From NCBI RefSeq assembly GCF_014652575.1, contig NZ_BMZB01000003.1, positions 248,001-312,000 of the forward strand: 64,000 nucleotides of DNA, read 5' to 3'. Positions 46,843-55,423 of the stretch are shown here, piece after piece; position 1 is the stretch's first letter, and every line of letters starts with the position of its first letter. The notes under the pieces are model-generated. The model was given only the letters and a program-made list of their open reading frames with translations. It was not told the origin of the DNA and ran no database searches. Origin of the DNA: Asticcacaulis endophyticus (GTDB lineage: Bacteria > Pseudomonadota > Alphaproteobacteria > Caulobacterales > Caulobacteraceae). Position numbers and translations under genes: made by a program.

Positions 46843-47622
46843 ATGACGATATATTCCGATATGGGAAAAGTCAGGCGTTCTGAATGGCTCAAATCCGGGG
46901 CGCGCCATCTGTTGTGGGTGTTAGCAATCATCTGCTTTGCCCTGATGAGCGCCTGCGCCGGACCGAAATACAAAATCAACAGCTATCCACCCGTCGCCGG
47001 AAATGGCACCTATCATTCTGGCACCCTCAAGCCCTACAAAATTCGCGGCCAAACCTACAGGCCCAGCATCCCCAACAAAGGTGATAGCTGGGTGGGCACC
47101 GCCTCATGGTATGGCGCAGAATCACCTAACCCGACCACAGCCAATGGCGAATATTTCAACCCCAACGCCGTTTCCGCAGCCCATAAAACCCTGCCTTTAC
47201 CGTCAATCGTCGAAGTCAAAAATTTGGATAATGGTAAAATTTTAGTCCTGCGGGTCAATGATCGCGGGCCTTTCATTGATGGCAGACTGATTGACCTGTC
47301 AAAAGGGGCGGCTCGTGAACTGGGTGTGCTGGGGACGGGGACAGCCAAGGTGCGTGTCACCTTTTTGGGCCCCGCCGTACAAGGTCAGCAGAGCGCTTCG
47401 ATTGCCGCAAATGATGGTCGTTACCGCGTCCTGCTGGGCAGTTTTGCCGTTAAGGAAAACGCTGATCGTGCCCGTGATAGGCTTAGTGATATTTCCATAG
47501 AGCGGAAGGGTGAGCTTTATGTCGTATCCATGGGGCCCTATGACGGTCCGGACAAGGCTGAGCGTGCCCGGCAAAAAGCCTTATCCGAAGGCTTTTTCGA
47601 TGCGGTTCTGCGCAGAGAGTAA
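46843..47622 (+). CDS. rlpA: Septal ring lytic transglycosylase RlpA (DPBB and SPOR domains)
   Basis: Outer-membrane lipoprotein that cuts naked glycan strands at the septum. A short N-terminal basic region is followed by a signal with lipobox ALMSACAG (Cys near residue 38). A double-psi beta-barrel (about 85-170) has GTASWYG, TANGEYF with the active-site Glu, AAHKTLPLPS with the His and RVNDRGPFIDGRLIDLSKGAA with the Asp. A C-terminal SPOR-like domain (about 190-259) has YRVLLGSFAVKENADRAR. The nearby order rlpA-tmk-holB-tatD is known in alphaproteobacteria; the D,D-carboxypeptidase gene often between rlpA and tmk is absent. Confidence 0.93.
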   Translation: MTIYSDMGKVRRSEWLKSGARHLLWVLAIICFALMSACAGPKYKINSYPPVAGNGTYHSGTLKPYKIRGQTYRPSIPNKGDSWVGTASWYGAESPNPTTANGEYFNPNAVSAAHKTLPLPSIVEVKNLDNGKILVLRVNDRGPFIDGRLIDLSKGAARELGVLGTGTAKVRVTFLGPAVQGQQSASIAANDGRYRVLLGSFAVKENADRARDRLSDISIERKGELYVVSMGPYDGPDKAERARQKALSEGFFDAVLRRE

Positions 47623-47701
47623 TTTGCGATGAACCCGTTTAAACGTGCATGGTTCCTGAAAATCGCTTCACACTTTGGGGATTGCGCTTTAAGTTCCGGT
47701 C

Positions 47702-48340
47702 ATGCGCGGGAAATTCATTACATTTGAAGGCGGTGAGGGGGCGGGCAAGTCCACTCAGGTTAAACTCCTGGTCAAGCGATTGCGTGATCTGGGATTAGAG
47801 GTCGTGCAGACGCGTGAGCCTGGCGGATCACCCGGCGCTGAAGCCTTGCGCGACCTTCTGGTTAAGGGCGACGCATCGCGCTGGTCACCGGTATCTGAGA
47901 CCCTGATGATGTACGCATCGCGTGCCGACCATCTGGAGAAGGTCATCCGGCCGGCGCTGGAGCGCGGCGCATGGGTTGTCTGCGATCGGTTTGCTGATTC
48001 GACCCGCGCTTATCAGGGCGCGGGCGGAGGGATTTCGCCTGACTTCATCGAGCAGGTTGATCAGGTGGTTGTAGGGGATACCCAACCTGATCTGACATTG
48101 ATTTTAGACATGCCGGTCGAGGTCGGCCTTATGCGTGCCAAAGGGCGTGGCGGCGATGAGGATCGGTTTGAAGCCAAGGGTATCGGCTTTCATGAGCGCC
48201 TGCGGCAGGGGTTCGTGAAACGTGCAGCCATAGCTCCCGACAGATATAAAATTATTGATGCTAATCAAAGCATTGAAAGTATATCTTCAGATATATGGTC
48301 GCAAGCGATGACGCAGTTTTCAGAACTTAAAGGGGCATAA
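47702..48340 (+). CDS. tmk: Thymidylate kinase
   Basis: Phosphorylates dTMP to dTDP for DNA synthesis. The Walker A is FEGGEGAGKST at the N-terminus, the DRY-type segment is VVCDRFADSTRAYQG, and the lid region LMRAKGRGGDEDRFEAKG holds conserved charges. It is 212 residues, the usual length. It starts shortly after rlpA, and holB follows after two bases. Confidence 0.96.
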   Translation: MRGKFITFEGGEGAGKSTQVKLLVKRLRDLGLEVVQTREPGGSPGAEALRDLLVKGDASRWSPVSETLMMYASRADHLEKVIRPALERGAWVVCDRFADSTRAYQGAGGGISPDFIEQVDQVVVGDTQPDLTLILDMPVEVGLMRAKGRGGDEDRFEAKGIGFHERLRQGFVKRAAIAPDRYKIIDANQSIESISSDIWSQAMTQFSELKGA

Positions 48341-48342
48341 AA

Positions 48343-49359
48343 ATGGCCTCCCCAGCCTTGGTCGAGGATGCAACGCTTCATCCGCGCAATACTTATGAGT
48401 ATCGTCAGAATGAGGTCGCCGAGCAGGCGTTTATGGATGCCTATGGACGCGGGCGTCTGCACCATGCCTGGCTGTTATGTGGTCCACAAGGGCTGGGAAA
48501 AGCGACCTTTGCTTACCGGGCCGCCAGATTCCTGATGGGGAGAGCTCGCGATCCGTCTTTGGGGCTTATGGGTATTTCATCGCAAGATCCGGATGCCAAA
48601 CTCATTGCCGCTCAATCTCATCCTGACCTGTTGGCCATAGAACGCGAAGCCAATGACAGCGGCAAGCTCAAGAAAAACATTAGCGTCGAAGCGATACGCG
48701 AGGTCGGCACCTTTTTTTCAAAAGCGCCGTCCCGGTCACCATATCGTGTGGCCATAATCGACTCCGTTGATGATTTAAACATAAATTCAGCCAATGCTTT
48801 ATTGAAAATTCTTGAGGAGCCACCTGAGCGGGGAATATTGTTTCTGGTATCTCATTCGCCGGGGAAACTGCTTGCTACCATTCGGTCGCGTTGCCGTCGC
48901 CTGACTTTTGCGCCGTGGCAGGATGAGGCTGTACGCGCCTTCATTGAACCCGATGTTGATGTTCGTGGGGATGATCTAGCTCGCCTGATTAGCATGGCAA
49001 AAGGTTCTCCGGGCAAGGCTCTGAAACTCTGGCAGGATAAGGCACTCGATATGGATGATCTGGCGGCTCGTATTCTGTCGTCTTCACCGCCGCCCCGTGC
49101 TGAATTGATCCGTTATGCCACCGAGTTTAAAACCAGTTCAGCACGTAGTGATGGCGCCAAAAAATTCAGCCTATTTATGGATATGCTGTGCGAGCAGGTA
49201 CGCGAGCGCGCCCTGAGTAGCCATCCCTATGGTCGCGCAAAACAATGGGCGGATTTATGGGCGCGGTTAAGCACGGTCACCGCTGAAACCGAAGCCGTGA
49301 ACCTTGATCGCGGAGAATATTTCTGGGCTTTATGCCGGGATATCAGAGAGATTGCCTGA
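48343..49359 (+). CDS. holB: DNA polymerase III subunit delta'
   Basis: Clamp-loader subunit that helps open the beta clamp. N-terminal AAA+ domain with LLCGPQGLGKATFAYRAARFL (Walker A type) and NSANALLKILEEPPERGILFLVSHSPGKLLATIRSRCRRL (sensor-type segment). It is 338 residues. tatD starts two bases after its stop. In many alphaproteobacteria metG separates holB and tatD; here it does not. Confidence 0.93.
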   Translation: MASPALVEDATLHPRNTYEYRQNEVAEQAFMDAYGRGRLHHAWLLCGPQGLGKATFAYRAARFLMGRARDPSLGLMGISSQDPDAKLIAAQSHPDLLAIEREANDSGKLKKNISVEAIREVGTFFSKAPSRSPYRVAIIDSVDDLNINSANALLKILEEPPERGILFLVSHSPGKLLATIRSRCRRLTFAPWQDEAVRAFIEPDVDVRGDDLARLISMAKGSPGKALKLWQDKALDMDDLAARILSSSPPPRAELIRYATEFKTSSARSDGAKKFSLFMDMLCEQVRERALSSHPYGRAKQWADLWARLSTVTAETEAVNLDRGEYFWALCRDIREIA

Positions 49360-49361
49360 CT

Positions 49362-50150
49362 ATGCTTATCGATAGCCATGTAAATCTTCACGCCCCTCAA
49401 TATGATGAAGATCGCGAAGATACCATAAATCGTGCTCGTACAGCGGGCGTGGGCCTTATGGTCAATATCTGCGACCGCGTATCAAATTTCGAGGCCTGTT
49501 ATAAGATTGCTCGCGACAATCCGGATATCTGGGCAACGGTCGGGACACATCCGCACGAAGCCAGAGAAAATCCCGAACTCAGCGCGGCCACCCTGATCGA
49601 TTTAGCCAAATTACCCAAAGTGGTGGGAATAGGGGAGTGCGGTCTCGATTTTCACTACGACTACAGCCCACGCGATATTCAGGTAAAGGTGTTTCGAACG
49701 CACATCGAGGCCGCCCGCGACAGCGGATTGCCTTTGGTGGTTCACACCCGTGAAGCCGATGAGGTCATGTGGGATATATTGAGCAGCGAACATCGCAACG
49801 GCGAATTCAAGTTTCTGCTGCATTGTTACACTAGTGGCGCGGAGCTGGCGCGCAAAGCGGCCGATATAGGGGCGTGGTTTTCCGTCTCAGGCATTGCGAC
49901 CTTCAAGGCCGCTCAGGATGTGCGCGCCATCATCAAAGACATGCCCGCAGACCGGATTATCGTCGAAACCGACTGTCCGTATCTGGCACCCATACCCTGG
50001 CGGGGCCGACGCAATGAACCGGCCTATGTCACGCACGTTTATGACAAACTGGCGGAAATTCGCGGGTGGAGCCTTGAAGAGACCCGAAAACTGACTGAAG
50101 ATGCTTTTTTTGAGCTGTTTAATCGCATTCCCAACTCTGTATCCTCATGA
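49362..50150 (+). CDS. tatD: TatD family metal-dependent hydrolase
   Basis: Metal-dependent DNase/hydrolase with a TIM-barrel fold. The metal-ligand motifs are LIDSHVNL at the start (HxN in place of the usual HxH), GIGECGLDFHYDY, VVHTREADEV, LLHCYTSGAELARKAAD and VETDCPYLAPIPWRGRRNEPAYV. It is 262 residues. The first His pair reads His-Val-Asn, a small departure from the usual His-Xaa-His. The ATG at 49362 directly precedes the conserved core; the frame is open ten codons upstream into holB. It overlaps the next gene by ATGA. Confidence 0.93.
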   Translation: MLIDSHVNLHAPQYDEDREDTINRARTAGVGLMVNICDRVSNFEACYKIARDNPDIWATVGTHPHEARENPELSAATLIDLAKLPKVVGIGECGLDFHYDYSPRDIQVKVFRTHIEAARDSGLPLVVHTREADEVMWDILSSEHRNGEFKFLLHCYTSGAELARKAADIGAWFSVSGIATFKAAQDVRAIIKDMPADRIIVETDCPYLAPIPWRGRRNEPAYVTHVYDKLAEIRGWSLEETRKLTEDAFFELFNRIPNSVSS

Positions 50151-50962
50151 CAAAAATCATTGAAATTGATGTCCTTGGGTCTGGATGCTCAAGTGGCGTC
50201 CCAAGGGTTGATGGCTACTGGGGGGCTTGTGATCCCACAAACCCCAGAAACCGCAGATCCCGGTGCAGCGCTGCGGTGGCCATTTATGATGATCAAACGC
50301 CAGATCAGCGCACTCAGGTCATTATAGACACATCGCCAGAGTTCCGGGAACAGGTGCTGCGCACTGAAATCAAACATCTGGATGCGATATTGTGGACCCA
50401 TGATCACGCAGATCAGTCCCACGGCATTGATGATATGAGATTTTTCGCCATTGCCAATCGCCGTAACATTGATGGCTATATGGATCAGGCAACCTATAAC
50501 GGCCTTTTTCATCGCTTTGAGTATGTTTTCACGGGAAAATTTGGTTATCCGCCAATTTGCACAGCCCATATCATTCCTGATCACGGGATAGTTTGGGATG
50601 TTATGGGAAATGGGGGCGTAATGCCGGTTCGCACCTTTGGACAGGAGCATGGCCCGATAAAATCTGTAGGCTATCGCATTGGTGACTTTGCATATTCCAG
50701 TGATGTCTCTGATATCAGTGATGATAATTTCGAGCACTTAAAAGGCCTGAAGCTATGGATCGTCGACGCTTTGCGTTTGGCACCACATCCGACGCACTCA
50801 CATGTTGAAAAGACATTAAGCTGGATCGAGCGGGTGAAACCCGAAAGAGCTATCCTGACCAACTTGCATCAGGACTTGGATTACAACGCTTTGAAATCCA
50901 TGCTGCCTGAACATGTAGAACCGGCGTATGACGGCATGAAAATCAAACTAACCGCACAATAA
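50147..50962 (+). CDS. MBL-fold metallo-hydrolase (PhnP-like)
   Basis: A 271-residue zinc-dependent hydrolase of the metallo-beta-lactamase fold. The N-terminus LGSGCSSGVPRV and the metal motif THDHADQSHGIDDMR (HxHxDH type) are of the PhnP or cyclic-phosphodiesterase-like group, and further ligands lie in YSSDVSDIS and LRLAPHPTHSHVEKTL. The substrate is not known. It overlaps tatD by four bases (ATGA), so the two are translationally coupled, as in many alphaproteobacteria. Confidence 0.88.
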   Translation: MTKIIEIDVLGSGCSSGVPRVDGYWGACDPTNPRNRRSRCSAAVAIYDDQTPDQRTQVIIDTSPEFREQVLRTEIKHLDAILWTHDHADQSHGIDDMRFFAIANRRNIDGYMDQATYNGLFHRFEYVFTGKFGYPPICTAHIIPDHGIVWDVMGNGGVMPVRTFGQEHGPIKSVGYRIGDFAYSSDVSDISDDNFEHLKGLKLWIVDALRLAPHPTHSHVEKTLSWIERVKPERAILTNLHQDLDYNALKSMLPEHVEPAYDGMKIKLTAQ

Positions 50963-50968
50963 ATTTCT

Positions 50969-50984
50969 CATAATATATATTATG
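50969..50984. repeat. Perfect 16-base AT-rich palindrome
   Basis: CATAATATATATTATG reads the same on both strands. It lies seven bases after the stop of the MBL-fold gene and may be a weak end structure or a binding site in the upstream region of the glycine-zipper gene. Confidence 0.4.
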
Positions 50985-51159
50985 CGGAAATAGACACGGC
51001 ATCCATCTTATCTTCTCGTCACACCATCCTTATGGAAGCTTTATATAAAAACCAATAAGTTGGCACAATTCATTCAGGTGACGTTCAGCATCGAAGCTTC
51101 AAACTGAATGCGTGGTTTCAGATCGTAGTGACGCTCTGAACAAAAATGTGAGGTTTCCA

Positions 51160-51651
51160 ATGTCACGCAAGAATCAATCGAATTTTTCAAACAGCAAATC
51201 CGCATCAATTGCCGCCGCCGTTTTAGGCTTTGGTCTGCTAATGGGCGCCCCTCTGGCCGCTCAGGCACAAAACTATGATGGTTATTGCTATCAAAAAAGC
51301 AGCAATGCCCGCACCAAAGGCACAGTCATCGGTGCCGTCGCCGGGGCTGCCGTAGGCTCAGGTGTTGCCGGAAAAGGCGCTAAAACCGAAGGTGGCATCC
51401 TGGGGGCCATCGTGGGTGGCGCGATTGGTAATCAGATTGGCAAGGAGCATAAAGAAACATCCCGCGCTAACTGCCTGAACAGTCGCTATTATATCTACGA
51501 CCGGGGCTATTATGACCCACCGTCTCCACCGAATGGTTATCGGACGGTCTATTTCACCGACCGCCCTCAATACGATAACTATTATGTGCGTCACAATGGC
51601 CGCGAAGAGCGTTGGGATCGCCGTAAGCACGGCAATCGTGATCGATACTAA
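51160..51651 (+). CDS. Glycine-zipper exported protein (paralogue B)
   Basis: A 163-residue exported protein. Signal peptide (ending near LAAQAQ), a short NYDGYCYQK head, two glycine-zipper segments TVIGAVAGAAVGSGVAG and GGILGAIVGGAIGNQIG, a SRYYIYDRGYYDPPSPPNGYRTVYF block and a charged C-terminus. It is a paralogue of the protein at 13700-14248: the order of blocks and several motifs (YDGYCY, GYYDPP.PP, DRPQY) are shared. The ATG at 51160 follows GTGAGG; a longer in-frame start at 51112 is less likely. A terminator follows. Confidence 0.83.
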   Translation: MSRKNQSNFSNSKSASIAAAVLGFGLLMGAPLAAQAQNYDGYCYQKSSNARTKGTVIGAVAGAAVGSGVAGKGAKTEGGILGAIVGGAIGNQIGKEHKETSRANCLNSRYYIYDRGYYDPPSPPNGYRTVYFTDRPQYDNYYVRHNGREERWDRRKHGNRDRY

Positions 51652-51660
51652 TCAGTTTTA

Positions 51661-51691
51661 AGCGCCCGGAATATTTCGGGCGCTTTTTTTA
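51661..51691 (+). terminator. Intrinsic terminator after glycine-zipper gene
   Basis: AGCGCCCG (51661-51668) and CGGGCGCT (51677-51684), with a following run of T (51684-51690). Confidence 0.85.
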
Positions 51692-51726
51692 TCGCACGCA
51701 AAGCTGTAAAGCGATATTGAGGCCAT

Positions 51727-52698
51727 ATGACTATTCCGCCCGAAGCTGTAATCCTGCTGTCATCGCCTCCGACCGCTTTTGTTCGCGAAGAAATCACAAG
51801 CCTTCAGACACAGATTATAAATCCGTGGACGTCAGACAATCCCGAAACGATCATAGCTTCCGCAGCCAGTCGCGTCCGCGCCATCATCAATTGCAGTTCG
51901 CGGGTGAATATCGATACGGATTACATGAACCGCTTCCCCAATCTGTCATTAATATCAAACCACGGTGTCGGCTATGATAATATTGATGCTGTGGAGGCCG
52001 CGCGTCGTGGCATTATAGTTACCAATACACCTGACGTTTTGACCGAAGATGTCGCTGATCTGGCTATGGCATTGCTGTTAGCAACGGTCAGGCTCATACC
52101 GCAAGCGGACCAATTTGTACGTCAGGAGCGCTGGTTGAAAGCCCCCTTCCCCTTATCCGGTTCTTTACAGGGCCGCACCATGGGCATTGTAGGATTGGGG
52201 CGTATAGGCCATGCCGTAGCGTTTCGCGCGAAAGCTTTTGGTTTGCATATCACATATCATGGACGCCACCGGCAGGCGAAAGTTGACTACAGCTATCATC
52301 CAGATTTGCTCACAATGGCAAAAGACTGCGATACCTTGATGGTTACGGCGCCCGCAACGGATGCCACCCGCCACATGATCAACGAAAGCATTCTTAAAGC
52401 TCTAGGGCCTGCGGGGGTAATCATTAATGTATCGCGCGGCAGTCTAATTGATCAGGACGCTTTAATTTCCGCACTTAGTTCTGGAACGATATTCGCCGCA
52501 GGACTTGATGTTTATGAAGATGAACCAAACGTCCCGAAGGCGCTTATTGACCTCGATAATACGGTTCTACTCCCTCATATTGGATCTGCGACCCTCCCAA
52601 CCCGTAAGGCAATGGCCCGGTTAGTCGTCGACAATGTCGAGGCCTGGCTATCGGGCCATAGCCCCCTCACCCCGGTCCCTGAATGCTTAGGCCTTTGA
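51727..52698 (+). CDS. D-2-hydroxyacid dehydrogenase (hydroxypyruvate/glyoxylate reductase-like)
   Basis: A 323-residue NAD(P)-dependent dehydrogenase. The Rossmann motif is MGIVGLGRIGHAVAFRAKAFG, and the catalytic Arg, Glu and His lie in NVSRGSLIDQDALI, DVYEDEPNVP and LLPHIGSATLPTR. The substrate is not fixed by sequence; glyoxylate or hydroxypyruvate is likely. Its start has no strong ribosome site. It converges with a small gene at 52687, with a 12-base overlap at the stops. Confidence 0.88.
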   Translation: MTIPPEAVILLSSPPTAFVREEITSLQTQIINPWTSDNPETIIASAASRVRAIINCSSRVNIDTDYMNRFPNLSLISNHGVGYDNIDAVEAARRGIIVTNTPDVLTEDVADLAMALLLATVRLIPQADQFVRQERWLKAPFPLSGSLQGRTMGIVGLGRIGHAVAFRAKAFGLHITYHGRHRQAKVDYSYHPDLLTMAKDCDTLMVTAPATDATRHMINESILKALGPAGVIINVSRGSLIDQDALISALSSGTIFAAGLDVYEDEPNVPKALIDLDNTVLLPHIGSATLPTRKAMARLVVDNVEAWLSGHSPLTPVPECLGL

Positions 52699-52944
52699 TT
52701 TGATCTTTGATTTTCGGGCGGCGTCAGAATGTTCATCAGGATTGCCATTAGACTTTGCCATTTTGCCTGAACTGCTTTTTTCGTCGCTCGTGTCTTTAGG
52801 GTTGGATTTTGTCTCCGAGCGCGTGTCATACGACGTATTAATCTGAGGTCTGGCGGATGCGCTCTTGGAATAGCTGTCGTTGACGATACCTTGTCCGTTG
52901 TGATCGCCATCTGTTAACCGTTCATCCTGAGTCTTGGTTGTCAT
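52687..52944 (-). CDS. Small disordered Ser/Lys/Asp-rich protein
   Basis: An 85-residue protein made almost entirely of polar and charged residues (Ser, Lys, Asp, Asn, Thr, Gln), with no hydrophobic core and no signal peptide, so it is probably unstructured. The ATG at 52944 is chosen because a strong Shine-Dalgarno GGAGG is 5 bases upstream (GGAGGTAGAAATG). That site and the open frame support a real gene. The stop overlaps the 2-hydroxyacid dehydrogenase by 12 bases. No family is recognised. Confidence 0.55.
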   Translation of the reverse strand: MTTKTQDERLTDGDHNGQGIVNDSYSKSASARPQINTSYDTRSETKSNPKDTSDEKSSSGKMAKSNGNPDEHSDAARKSKIKSKA

Positions 52945-53110
52945 TTCTACCTCCATGTTCAGGTGCAGAGTGTCACAACACGCATAAGCACGAAATTCCG
53001 GCTTACAGGCCCTCTGTAAGTATGAAGTAAGCCCGACAGGTTCGATTCAATTAGCGTTAAGCGTTCAAGCTATATCGATTTTTTATAAGCCTATCGCTTA
53101 GATTTTAGCT

Positions 53111-53794
53111 ATGCATCGCTTCTACATGCCTAAATCCGAAAGTGAAGCGCGGGCGATTCAAGAAGAATTGCGCCGCGAAATTCGCTTGTTTGATGATTTT
53201 GACAAGCTTGAAACTATAGCCGGCATCGATGTGGGCTATGACATCGAGAATGGCTTGGCCCATGCATCGATTGTAACCATGTCGATGGATGACCTTAAGC
53301 CGATCGAGGCGGTAGAAGCCTCAGTGCCTGTTGATTTTCCCTACATTCCTGGCCTTCTGGCTTTTCGTGAAATACCGGCGGTTCTGGATGCTCTTGATGG
53401 CCTCGTGACGCGTCCGGATTTATTCATGGTGGATGGGCAGGGTATTGCTCACCCGCGACGTATGGGGATCGCGGCTCACATAGGGGTTTTGCTGAACAAG
53501 CCTGCTATTGGCGTGGCCAAATCCCGCTTAACCGGGCGATACGACATGCCGGGCATGCATAAGGGTGAACAGTCGGCGCTTATGGCCGGCAGTGAGCAGA
53601 TTGGTGTCGTTTTAAGAAGCAAGGATGATGTTAATCCGCTTTTCATATCACCCGGCCATCGGCTGAGCATGAAGACCGCAGTGGACATAACCTTACGCTG
53701 TCTGACGCGCTTTAAACTGCCGGAACCTACGCGATTGGCCGACAAACTGTCTAAAGTTCGTCCGGTTAAGCAGATGACCCTGCTAAGTGCCTGA
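53111..53794 (+). CDS. nfi: Endonuclease V
   Basis: Cuts DNA near deoxyinosine, the product of adenine deamination. The 227-residue protein has the catalytic Asp in AGIDVGYD, PYIPGLLAFREIPAVLDAL with the Tyr-wedge region, VDGQGIAHPRRMGIAAHIGVLL with the second acidic residue, GVAKSRLTG, and ISPGHRLSMKTAVDI. It is close to the usual length of about 220 residues. It converges with the TRIC gene and overlaps it by 12 bases. Confidence 0.93.
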   Translation: MHRFYMPKSESEARAIQEELRREIRLFDDFDKLETIAGIDVGYDIENGLAHASIVTMSMDDLKPIEAVEASVPVDFPYIPGLLAFREIPAVLDALDGLVTRPDLFMVDGQGIAHPRRMGIAAHIGVLLNKPAIGVAKSRLTGRYDMPGMHKGEQSALMAGSEQIGVVLRSKDDVNPLFISPGHRLSMKTAVDITLRCLTRFKLPEPTRLADKLSKVRPVKQMTLLSA

Positions 53795-54430
53795 TATTGA
53801 ATTTTTGCGGCTGTAGCCCGGCAGTGAAAGTCTGAAAACGATCGCCAGCGCTCGTATTATAAATCCCGCACCAAAGGCCACAGCGACGGCCAAAGGCCGA
53901 TCTATATGAAGCCAGTCGGTCATGAGAACATAGCTGCCGGCACCGATTACGGCCGCAGTAGCATATATTTCCTGCTGAAGGACGAGTGAGGTCTCCTGGC
54001 ACAGGACGTCGCGGATGATCCCCCCGAAAGTGGCCGTCACAACACCCATGCCGATGGCAACCATACCTGATGTGCCGTTAGATAGCGCCACTTCGGCGCC
54101 AACAACCGCAAATAGTGCCAACCCCGCCGCGTCTGCCCACAAAAGCCATCTTTGCCTAAGCTCGATGAGGTGAGCGGCAAAATAGGTGAGCACGGCGCTT
54201 ATGATGCATATCCATAGAATATGAGGCGCGCCTACCCATCCCACTGGGCCAATCCCCAGCATCAGATCTCGTAACGTGCCGCCTCCAATCGCTGTGATAG
54301 TTCCGATTAGAATAAAACTTATTATATCCAGATTCTTACGTGCAGCAACTAACCCACCACTTACGGCAAAAACAACTGTACCTGCCAGGTTAAGCCAGTG
54401 AACAACAGGATCGATAATTTGGTCCAGCAT
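53783..54430 (-). CDS. TRIC-type (UPF0126) cation channel protein
   Basis: A 215-residue inner-membrane protein with seven membrane segments arranged as two related halves. Each half carries a GG-containing loop (GTITAIGGGTLRDLMLG in the first half and TATFGGIIRDVLCQE in the second), the signature of the trimeric intracellular cation channel family and of UPF0126 or YadS. Potassium flux has been shown for some bacterial homologues. The gene is single here and gives no operon hint. Confidence 0.88.
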   Translation of the reverse strand: MLDQIIDPVVHWLNLAGTVVFAVSGGLVAARKNLDIISFILIGTITAIGGGTLRDLMLGIGPVGWVGAPHILWICIISAVLTYFAAHLIELRQRWLLWADAAGLALFAVVGAEVALSNGTSGMVAIGMGVVTATFGGIIRDVLCQETSLVLQQEIYATAAVIGAGSYVLMTDWLHIDRPLAVAVAFGAGFIIRALAIVFRLSLPGYSRKNSISGT

Positions 54431-54494
54431 AGAGACAATGCCTAAAATAGTGAGGCGCCCTCTCTATCAGAAATCTGAAATTTTACCGAATCGA

Positions 54495-55274
54495 TTAAGG
54501 CTCAGAATCCGCGTCGCGATCTGTCGGCGCATATAGCCCGGTGACAATCCTTGCGGCAATCCCCCCCGCATCCACGCGACTACCGTGCTTAAGGCAAGGG
54601 TCGGTATCTCTGCTATAGGTTCGCTTAGCGGGAGCCGGTTCGGGTGACATGATTCGGGCGGCCTCATCGGCGAACGGCTCTGCAAATTGAAGCGCGTCCC
54701 CTAAGCGGGATAATGAAGGGGTATCCGTACCCACAGTCTGAGCACGCCGCGCCCATATAATGGCCGCGACTTGCTGATCATCGCGAATCATTTCGGCCTC
54801 GGCGCCTAAGCCACCTAATGATCCGGGCAGTCTCAGGCCAATGGGGCCAGGGATGAACTGACCTGCGACAGCCGCAACCCCTGAAGCCGCAGCACCGGTC
54901 GGTTCAAACCAGGTTACGGCAGAATGAATTTCAGCATCGCTTTCGGTTTGAGTTGTCATAATCTCGTAGCGTTCAGAAAGCTCAAAACATAACTGAGCTT
55001 CGATTTCCCCTAAGACGACGCGTTTCTCCTTATCAGTAAGTACATAGCGTGTATGTTCGCCAGTAGTTAATTTGGCCGGATGAAGATAAATCCGTTTGAC
55101 CTCGTTCAGGCTGCTAACGTCACGCTTCGCCTTAAACCGTGCGCGTCCGGTTTTTTGATCGGAAAATCCTTCAAGGCTGGATAAGGTTGAATGACTTATG
55201 TCAGGCGCACTAGTACATCCTGAAAGGCCTATTACGCACATTAGAATTACGGCTGGTTTGCAATGTGAAAGCAT
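54495..55274 (-). CDS. DUF3313-like lipoprotein
   Basis: A 259-residue lipoprotein with a lipobox IGLSGC (Cys near residue 20). The body is like the DUF3313 family: VKRIYLHPAKL near 64-74, a LGEIEAQLCFELSERYEIM helix, DAEIHSAVTWFEPTG, a Gly/Pro-rich turn (FIPGPIGLRLPGSLGGLGAEAEM) and RDDQQVAAIIWARRAQ. The function of DUF3313 is not known; members are small envelope lipoproteins. It is in its own unit between TRIC and the mannanase. Confidence 0.75.
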   Translation of the reverse strand: MLSHCKPAVILMCVIGLSGCTSAPDISHSTLSSLEGFSDQKTGRARFKAKRDVSSLNEVKRIYLHPAKLTTGEHTRYVLTDKEKRVVLGEIEAQLCFELSERYEIMTTQTESDAEIHSAVTWFEPTGAAASGVAAVAGQFIPGPIGLRLPGSLGGLGAEAEMIRDDQQVAAIIWARRAQTVGTDTPSLSRLGDALQFAEPFADEAARIMSPEPAPAKRTYSRDTDPCLKHGSRVDAGGIAARIVTGLYAPTDRDADSEP

Positions 55275-55423
55275 TTATATTTTCCCCTCTTTTGACGTTT
55301 ACGCTCAACGGAGGAAATTGGATGCGAGCCGAATTGCGCGCACATTAAATATTTCAATTTTAATTAATCTGAGTTATGACGATCAAACGCACGAACATAC
55401 AATTAAAATAAGGGAGGAACGCT

